Of a stretch of DNA of 64,000 bases, positions 58,432 through 64,000 are shown one piece after another (positions within the stretch are counted from its first letter, which is position 1; every line of letters starts with the position of its first letter). The notes under the pieces were generated by a model. That model did no database searches, was not told the origin of the DNA, and was given only the letters and a program-made list of their open reading frames with translations. This stretch comes from Leeia speluncae (GTDB lineage Bacteria > Pseudomonadota > Gammaproteobacteria > Burkholderiales > Leeiaceae): positions 62,001 to 126,000 of the forward strand of contig NZ_JAJBZT010000002.1 in NCBI RefSeq assembly GCF_020564625.1, read 5' to 3'. A program made the translations under genes and the position numbers.

Positions 58432-59040
58432 ATGGAACAACAAGCCAATCGTCAAATTGGAATTGTGGATGACGATGAAGCGATTCGTGATGCCTTAACA
58501 TGGCTATTTGCTAGCCGAGGGCATCAAGTAATTACCTTTGATTCCGGCGAGCAATTTCTAGAGACCTACCAACACGAACAATTTGGCTGCCTATTACTCG
58601 ATGTTCGGATGCCAGGCATGAGTGGGCAAACGCTGTTTGAAACCATTCGCCAATTGGATTACTGCCCCCCGGTGATCTTTCTCACAGGTCATGGTGATGT
58701 GCCCATGGCGGTACAAGCACTAAAAAAAGGGGCTATCGATTTTATTGAAAAGCCCTTCAACGACAATCAATTAGTCGATCAAGTAGAAAATGCACTGTGG
58801 CTGGATGTAAATCAACGTAAAGAATGGGCTGAAAAACAAAACGTCAAAGATAAACTTGCTTCGCTAACGCAAAGAGAGCATGAAGTCATGCAGCTAATTA
58901 TTGCGGGTAAATTAAATAAGATCATCGCAGATGAACTCAATATCAGCATGAAAACCGTTGAAGTTCACCGCGCCCGTGTCTTAGAGAAAATGGGCGTAAA
59001 GTCAGCAGTCGAGCTCACCGCGCTCCTAAACAAGAGTTAG
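58432..59040 (+). CDS. dctR: FixJ-family response regulator, DctR-type
   Basis: 202 residues. Receiver with acidic pocket VDDDE (12-16), Asp57 in LLLDVRMPGMSG, Thr in FLTGHG and Lys in EKPF; a LuxR-type helix-turn-helix follows (LTQREHEVMQLIIAGKLNKIIADELNISMKTVEVHRARVLEKMGV). Encoded 57 nt after dctS, with AGAGGAGAA before the ATG. Likely activates dctP and dctQM through the duplicated elements (inference). Confidence 0.93.
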   Translation: MEQQANRQIGIVDDDEAIRDALTWLFASRGHQVITFDSGEQFLETYQHEQFGCLLLDVRMPGMSGQTLFETIRQLDYCPPVIFLTGHGDVPMAVQALKKGAIDFIEKPFNDNQLVDQVENALWLDVNQRKEWAEKQNVKDKLASLTQREHEVMQLIIAGKLNKIIADELNISMKTVEVHRARVLEKMGVKSAVELTALLNKS

Positions 59041-59145
59041 TAAGCAACTGTTTACAAGGAACTTTTTTTTATTTCGCTCCACAAAAGCTGCAGAAGCAGT
59101 GAAAACAATCATTTCCTTCTGTTCAATTGAAATGGTGGAGAAAAA

Positions 59146-60609
59146 ATGAAAAGCGTCCAGTCGAATCGACAAAGAAATAAATGGCTTGGCATTTCCGCCT
59201 TGTTGCTTGTAGGCGGCGTATCAGGTTATATCTTTCATGCAAATTCACACACAGGAAAGGCGGTCGCTGCACCAGTAATGACGCAAGCAGCCCCCTCTTC
59301 TGTCATCAACATGAACTTGCCCGACTTTAGCAGCATCGTTCGTGCGCAAGGTCCAGCAGTCGTCAATATTAGTGTTTCCAGTATGGCGCAAGCCGAAGCG
59401 CAGTCTCCCTTTGGCGATGACGACCCATTTGCCGAGTTATTTAAGCGATTCCGCCAACCCGGTCCTAGCCAAAAAACACCCGTTCATGGTTTAGGCTCGG
59501 GGTTCATTGTTAAATCAGACGGCACCATCTTAACCAATGCGCACGTGGTCGCAGATGCAGATGAAGTGATCGTCAAACTCACGGATAGACGCGAATTCAA
59601 GGCCAAAGTACTTGGTGTCGATAAATTATCGGATGTGGCGGTGCTAAAAATTGCAGCCAACAACCTCCCAACGGTAAAACTAGGTAGCACAGAAAACGTG
59701 GAGCCAGGACAATGGGTGGTTGCGATTGGCGCGCCATATGGGTTAGAAAACACCGTCACAGCGGGGATTGTCTCGGCAAAATCTCGCACCTTGCCAGATG
59801 AAGGCTATGTTCCCTTCTTGCAGACAGATGTCGCCATTAACCCAGGCAACTCTGGCGGTCCGCTGTTTAATTTAAGTGGGGAAGTCATTGGCATTAACTC
59901 CCAAATCTATAGTCAAAGTGGCGGTTCTCAAGGTCTTTCGTTTGCAATTCCAATTGATGTCGCAATGAAAGTAGAAGAACAGCTATTAACCAAAGGTAAG
60001 GTCACTCGCGGTCGTCTTGGCGTCACTATTCAACCCGTCACGCAAGAATTGGCACAATCCTTCGGGCTAGTAAAACCAGAAGGCGCCTTGATTCGTTCGG
60101 TGGAAAAAGGTAGCCCAGCCGATAAAGCAGGCATTCAATCGGGCGATATTATTTTGTCGTTTAATGGACAAAAAGTGATTGAGGCAGAGACATTACCTTC
60201 GATCGTCGCCAATACCACACCCGATAGCAATGCCACGATAGAGGTTTGGCATCAAGGTAAAATTCAGAAACTCGAAACCAAAGTAGCGGAATTAAAGTCT
60301 GAAGTTGCGGCGCCAAAAGTAAATGACAACAGCGATAGCAAATACCGTCTTGGACTAATGCTTCGGCCAATTGATCCAAGAGAAGCCAAAGCAGCGGGCA
60401 CCAGCGAAGGGCTTGTTGTGGGTGGTGTAACGGCAGGCCCTGCAGCAAAAGCGGGCATCTCTGTTGGCGACATCATTTTGTCTGTCAACGGGACAAAGGT
60501 AAAAACCGTGGATGCACTCAAAGCAGAACTGGAAAAACGCAAAGGGAAAGTTGCCTTACAAATCAAACGAGATGAAGACATCTTGTTTGTGCCGGTGAAC
60601 GCAGGGTAA
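59146..60609 (+). CDS. Do-type periplasmic serine endoprotease (DegQ/MucD-like)
   Basis: 487 residues. Signal-anchor N-terminus, trypsin-like domain with triad His133 (LTNAHVV), Asp163 (LSDVAVL) and Ser236 (NPGNSGGPL), then two PDZ domains (about 275-370 and 395-485). Degrades or refolds damaged envelope proteins. GGTGGAG lies 5 nt before the ATG. The mature N-terminus has a Q-linker-like loop (FKRFRQPGPSQK) shorter than in DegP, so DegQ/MucD is the better comparison. Confidence 0.95.
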   Translation: MKSVQSNRQRNKWLGISALLLVGGVSGYIFHANSHTGKAVAAPVMTQAAPSSVINMNLPDFSSIVRAQGPAVVNISVSSMAQAEAQSPFGDDDPFAELFKRFRQPGPSQKTPVHGLGSGFIVKSDGTILTNAHVVADADEVIVKLTDRREFKAKVLGVDKLSDVAVLKIAANNLPTVKLGSTENVEPGQWVVAIGAPYGLENTVTAGIVSAKSRTLPDEGYVPFLQTDVAINPGNSGGPLFNLSGEVIGINSQIYSQSGGSQGLSFAIPIDVAMKVEEQLLTKGKVTRGRLGVTIQPVTQELAQSFGLVKPEGALIRSVEKGSPADKAGIQSGDIILSFNGQKVIEAETLPSIVANTTPDSNATIEVWHQGKIQKLETKVAELKSEVAAPKVNDNSDSKYRLGLMLRPIDPREAKAAGTSEGLVVGGVTAGPAAKAGISVGDIILSVNGTKVKTVDALKAELEKRKGKVALQIKRDEDILFVPVNAG

Positions 60610-60624
60610 CCCTTACCAGCTAAC

Positions 60625-60664
60625 CACGCCTACCAATGACTGAAAACCGTATTTGGTAGGCGTG
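60625..60664. terminator. Hairpin between the protease gene and comM
   Basis: CACGCCTACCAA (60625-60636) pairs with TTGGTAGGCGTG (60653-60664), 12 bp perfect, 16-nt loop. It lies between converging genes but has no T-run on either side, so termination may be Rho-assisted or the hairpin may protect 3' ends. Confidence 0.6.
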
Positions 60665-60684
60665 CGTCAAGTATCCTTCCGTAA

Positions 60685-62175
60685 CTACACACCACGCCGA
60701 TATTGAATCGCCTCGCCAACATGGAGCACATTAATTGCCGGTTCATCTGACAAATCGGCAATGGTTCGCGCGACACGGAGAATACGGTGGTAAGCCCGCG
60801 CAGAGAGATTAAGGCTTCTGGTTGCATTGGTGAGTAATTGCTGCCCGGCATCGTCTGGCTGGCAATGCTTCTCGATTTCTGGCGCAATTAAGCGGCTATT
60901 TGGTTTTCCTTGCCGCTGATGTTGCTTTTCGAATGCACGAATCACACGCTCACGAACCGACTCGGAAGTCTCTCCTTGTGGCATGGCGGCAAGTTGCTCA
61001 GGAGGCACCGATGGTACTTCCATCATCAAATCAATACGGTCAAGAAACGGGCCTGACAGTTTTCCCTTGTAACGCTGCACTTGGTCTGGCGAACAACGAC
61101 ATCGAGCAGTTGGATGGCCATGATATCCACAAGGGCAAGGATTCATGGCCGCAATTAATTGGAAGCGAGCAGGAAAATCGGCCTGTCTTGCCGCTCTTGA
61201 AATTGTGATATGCCCAGCTTCTAAGGGTTCCCGTAATACTTCTAGTACCTTACGATCAAACTCAGGGAGTTCATCTAGGAACAGAACACCATGATGCGCC
61301 AAGCTAATTTCACCCGGGCGAGGATCACTCCCACCACCAACTAAGGCAACCCCACTAGCAGTATGATGTGGGCCACGATAGGGGCGTCGTTTCCAAGTTT
61401 CACTTTTCCAGCCACCAGAACCTAACGATTGCACCATCGCGGCTTCTAGTGCCTCATGGTCATTCATCGGCGGAAGCAAACCCGGTAAACGTTGCGCCAA
61501 CATCGATTTACCTGTTCCAGGCGGGCCCATTAAAAGTAGCGAGTGTTGCCCAGCGGCGGCAATCTCCAAAGCACGCTTGGCCTGTGTTTGCCCTTTGATA
61601 TCAGATAAATCCGGGTACTGAATATTGGTCATTTCCGCATGATGCGGATGAGGAAGTAGTTTTTCGAGTTCGGCCAAATGTGCGCAAACTGCTAGTAAAT
61701 CTCGCGCCGGCAACACGCTAGCATCTTGCACGAGCGCGGCTTCGATCGCATTATCGATCGGTAAAATCAGTTGTCGCCCTGCTTCTTTCGTTGCCAGCGA
61801 CATCGCCAATGCCCCTCGAATGGGCCGAAGCGCACCAGTTAGTGCTAGTTCACCTGCAAACTCATAGTTTTCGAGCTGTTTGACTTTTAATTGGCCACTC
61901 GCCACCAAGATACCAATCGCCATCGCGAGATCAAATCTGCCAGAGGCTTTTGGTAAATCGGCCGGCGCCAAATTAATCGTGATCTTTCGCTGTGGCAGTT
62001 CAAAGCCAGCCGTTTGAATCGCGGCCCTAACGCGATCTCGACTTTCTTTTACTTCTGCTTCAGGTAGCCCAACCAAGGCAAATGAAGGCAATCCGTTTGC
62101 CAGATGCACCTCAACCGTAACAAGCGGTGCAGACAATCCATTTAAGGCACGACTATAAAGTACAGCTAAAGACAT
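60685..62175 (-). CDS. comM: YifB/ComM-family Mg-chelatase-like AAA+ ATPase
   Basis: 496 residues. An N-terminal Lon-protease-like (ChlI) domain with LNGLSAPLVTVEVHLANGLPSF is followed by the AAA+ core with Walker A GPPGTGKS (217-224) and GVLFLDELPEF, and a Mg-chelatase C-terminal domain (NLSARAYHRILRVARTIADL). ComM is a branch-migration helicase that helps integrate DNA during natural transformation. Single gene, convergent with the protease. Confidence 0.95.
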   Translation of the reverse strand: MSLAVLYSRALNGLSAPLVTVEVHLANGLPSFALVGLPEAEVKESRDRVRAAIQTAGFELPQRKITINLAPADLPKASGRFDLAMAIGILVASGQLKVKQLENYEFAGELALTGALRPIRGALAMSLATKEAGRQLILPIDNAIEAALVQDASVLPARDLLAVCAHLAELEKLLPHPHHAEMTNIQYPDLSDIKGQTQAKRALEIAAAGQHSLLLMGPPGTGKSMLAQRLPGLLPPMNDHEALEAAMVQSLGSGGWKSETWKRRPYRGPHHTASGVALVGGGSDPRPGEISLAHHGVLFLDELPEFDRKVLEVLREPLEAGHITISRAARQADFPARFQLIAAMNPCPCGYHGHPTARCRCSPDQVQRYKGKLSGPFLDRIDLMMEVPSVPPEQLAAMPQGETSESVRERVIRAFEKQHQRQGKPNSRLIAPEIEKHCQPDDAGQQLLTNATRSLNLSARAYHRILRVARTIADLSDEPAINVLHVGEAIQYRRGV

Positions 62176-62243
62176 TACCCCTCACTTTCAAACGGCTGAA
62201 CCATCAGCCTATTTAGAAATTAACGAGGGATAGGTCTTTCTGG

Positions 62244-63134
62244 CTATTCCTCGTCTTCAAGCGCTGCTTTTAGATTCAGCGCATGTTGATACAATTCATT
62301 TTTAGCTAGCCCGGTGATTTTCACCGCAAGGCCAACAGCTTGTTTTAAAGGCAACTCGGCAATCAATATTTGCAATAGCCGATCAGCATCTGCAGGCAAG
62401 CCTTCTTCGGTCGTTACTGGTTTTTGGCAAGCAGAAAGCACCAATACAAATTCGCCACGCTGCTGATTACTATCACCAGAAACCCACTCTACCGCCTCAC
62501 CCAATGGCAAACGGCGAATGGTTTCAAACGTTTTGGTTAGTTCTCTACAAATAACAATTTCACGGTCGACACCTAATGTGTCGCGTAAATCGGTTAAGCA
62601 ATCGAGAATACGGTGCGGTGCCTCATAAATAATTTGCAGACTTTCATCTTCTGCAAGTTGCAAAATCGCCTCCACCCTCGCCCCCCGTTTTGGCGGTAAA
62701 AAGCCCACAAAACGGAACGTTGTTTCTGTAAACCCGCTCGCAGAAACGGCGGCGATCGCGGCAGACGGGCCAGGAATAGGCACTACTTTTAAGCCAGCCG
62801 CCAACACCGCAGCAACCACCACCGCACCAGGATCAGACACACCCGGTGTACCGGCATCCGAAATCACCGCAACGTCTTGCCCTTCTTGCAGCATTGTCAC
62901 AATTTTTTCTGCGCTGCTACGCTCATTGTGCTCATGCGATGCAATCAATCTTGGTCGAACACCAAGGTGGCGTAACAAGCCACCAGATACCCGCGTATCT
63001 TCAGCCGCTACAATATCTACTTGACCTAATACACTAGTTGCACGCACAGTCATGTCTTGAAGATTTCCAATCGGCGTTGCGACCACATATAATGTGCCCA
63101 ACGCTTTTTTATCGGTGCCGCCATGCGTATTCAT
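62244..63134 (-). CDS. rsmI: 16S rRNA (cytidine(1402)-2'-O)-methyltransferase
   Basis: 296 residues. SAM-dependent tetrapyrrole-methylase fold: LYVVATPIGNLQDMTVRA, DIVAAEDTR, SDAGTPGVSDPG, PIPGPSAAIAAVSASG and FVGFLPPKRGAR. AGGA lies 8 nt before the ATG. As in enterobacteria it is encoded back to back with lpoA, but here the two reading frames overlap by 12 nt at their 5' ends. Confidence 0.97.
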   Translation of the reverse strand: MNTHGGTDKKALGTLYVVATPIGNLQDMTVRATSVLGQVDIVAAEDTRVSGGLLRHLGVRPRLIASHEHNERSSAEKIVTMLQEGQDVAVISDAGTPGVSDPGAVVVAAVLAAGLKVVPIPGPSAAIAAVSASGFTETTFRFVGFLPPKRGARVEAILQLAEDESLQIIYEAPHRILDCLTDLRDTLGVDREIVICRELTKTFETIRRLPLGEAVEWVSGDSNQQRGEFVLVLSACQKPVTTEEGLPADADRLLQILIAELPLKQAVGLAVKITGLAKNELYQHALNLKAALEDEE

Positions 63135-64000
63135 GCTATTGTCCTATATGTTGTTGCCATAGTCTATATGACTATCCTACCTGTAGTTAGTCGAGCAGAA
63201 GAACAGCCCGCATCTGAGCCGGTCAATTCACAAAAACCGCACATTGCAGTTATCCTGCCTTTGCAATCCAAAACCTTGGGCGATGCCTCTGAAGCCATCA
63301 AGAATGGGGTTGCGGCAGCCGCCAGCCAACCGAGTGTGGGCGATCTGCCTTATATGTTCTATCCAATTGCCGATGAAGCGCACGATTTTGCAGGCGCCTA
63401 CCAAGAAGCAATTCATGCCGGCGCCAAGGTCGTCATTGGCCCATTAATGCTAAATACCATCAAACAACTTGCCGCGAATGCACCAGTGCCGGTACCTACG
63501 CTTGCTTTAAATTTGCCGCCTGAGAATACCGTGCTTCCCAACTTGTTTGGCTTAAACTTGTCTGCAGCAGCAGAAGCAAAGCAAATTGCTAATCGCTTAT
63601 ATACAGCGGGCTTTCGTCGCGCCATGACAGTCACCCAAGAATCGCCGCTATCTCAACGCACCTCTCAAGCCTTTTCGACCGCATGGCAAGGTCTAGGTGC
63701 ATCGGTAAGTACGCAACTGCTTGTTGCTGCCAATAAACCCGATTATAACGCGCTTCGCAAAGAAGCTAGCCAATGTAATTGCGATGTGATCTTTTTAGCC
63801 ACCGATGAAGCTAGAACGAAGCTGTTAAAACCATTTATGCCAAGCAATATTCCGGTGTATACCACTTCTCAAGGTTTTTCTAGCAAAACCAAAATTACCA
63901 ATGCTGTCGATGTAGAAGGCTTACATTTCTTTGATATGCCTTGGCTGCTTTCGCCAGACCACCCTGCAGTGATGGTCTACCCTCGTTCAAGTAAACCACT
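63123..64000 (+). CDS. lpoA: Penicillin-binding protein activator LpoA-like (partial, 3' end outside the window)
   Basis: An open frame of 292 residues from ATG at 63123 to the window end. It starts with a hydrophobic signal (RIHAIVLYVVAIVYMTILPVVSRA) and continues as a type-1 periplasmic-binding-like fold: HIAVILPLQSKTLGDASEAIKNG, AGAKVVIGPLM, CDVIFLATD. This matches the LpoA/LppC family that stimulates PBP1A from the outer membrane. No lipobox cysteine is seen, unlike E. coli LpoA. The first ATG lies inside rsmI and has no clear Shine-Dalgarno; the alternative ATG at 63168 would remove most of the signal peptide. Confidence 0.85.
   Translation, partial: MRIHAIVLYVVAIVYMTILPVVSRAEEQPASEPVNSQKPHIAVILPLQSKTLGDASEAIKNGVAAAASQPSVGDLPYMFYPIADEAHDFAGAYQEAIHAGAKVVIGPLMLNTIKQLAANAPVPVPTLALNLPPENTVLPNLFGLNLSAAAEAKQIANRLYTAGFRRAMTVTQESPLSQRTSQAFSTAWQGLGASVSTQLLVAANKPDYNALRKEASQCNCDVIFLATDEARTKLLKPFMPSNIPVYTTSQGFSSKTKITNAVDVEGLHFFDMPWLLSPDHPAVMVYPRSSKP

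Overview
The window is a contiguous, gene-dense bacterial chromosome segment with about 50 protein genes on both strands and no tRNA, rRNA, transposase, phage gene or CRISPR array that I can see. Gene content points to a betaproteobacterium, probably of the Neisseriales/Chromobacteriaceae type (inference from family resemblance and gene order, no search run). The signs are an LPS core pathway (waaC, waaA, a WaaE-like transferase), the glmU-glmR-glmS block beside a full atpIBEFHAGDC operon, miaB-ybeZ-ybeY, a BPSS1780-type membrane protein, a DUF5329 protein and a FixJ-type dicarboxylate regulator. Base composition is moderate, with A/T-rich intergenic DNA. One orphan gene (14455-15144) looks foreign.

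Layout. 1-3714: cobalamin region. A B12 riboswitch leads btuB-cobU-(cobT, cut by the window edge) on the minus strand; cobS diverges from it. 3827-11267: a seven-gene co-directional operon (BPSS1780-type membrane protein, RDD, SpoIIM-like, DUF4129, DUF4350, MoxR ATPase, DUF58), mostly with overlapping or nearly touching genes. 11293-14188 (minus): a QueD-like protein, a HAD nucleotidase, argB and a nu-type glutathione transferase. 14455-15144: an orphan with a GLNPG motif that hints at the uracil-DNA-glycosylase fold. 15313-26598 (minus): glmS, glmR, glmU and the atp operon with a strong promoter and terminator. 26648-32892: sugar-nucleotide epimerase and WaaE-like transferase (minus), then waaC-waaA-recQ (plus), overlapping. 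32960-36667: a solitary periplasmic binding protein, then cysDN. The CysN here carries a C-terminal domain that looks like a dead APS kinase. 37174-42535: HD-GYP phosphodiesterase, pirin, an Lrp-type regulator diverging from an EamA exporter and an aminotransferase, and a VOC protein. 42489-47138 (minus): ybeY, DUF5329, ybeZ, miaB, nhaA.

47280-59040 is a C4-dicarboxylate-type TRAP uptake locus that has been split. dctQM (47280-49158) and dctP (54777-55787) lie on the same strand but are separated by an ElyC-type gene, a large hybrid histidine kinase with Hpt domain, and a secreted protein of unknown function. The sensor kinase/response regulator pair dctS-dctR follows. A 37-bp element lies upstream of both dctQM and dctP (28 of 37 positions identical) and is the most likely binding site for the regulator. 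59146-64000: a Do-type periplasmic protease, comM (minus), rsmI (minus) and the start of lpoA (plus), whose first codons overlap those of rsmI head to head.

The observations most worth following are the duplicated dct element with the split operon, the degenerate APS-kinase domain on CysN, the uncharacterised MoxR membrane operon, the riboswitch expression platform, the secreted unknown beside the hybrid kinase, and the foreign-looking GLNPG protein.
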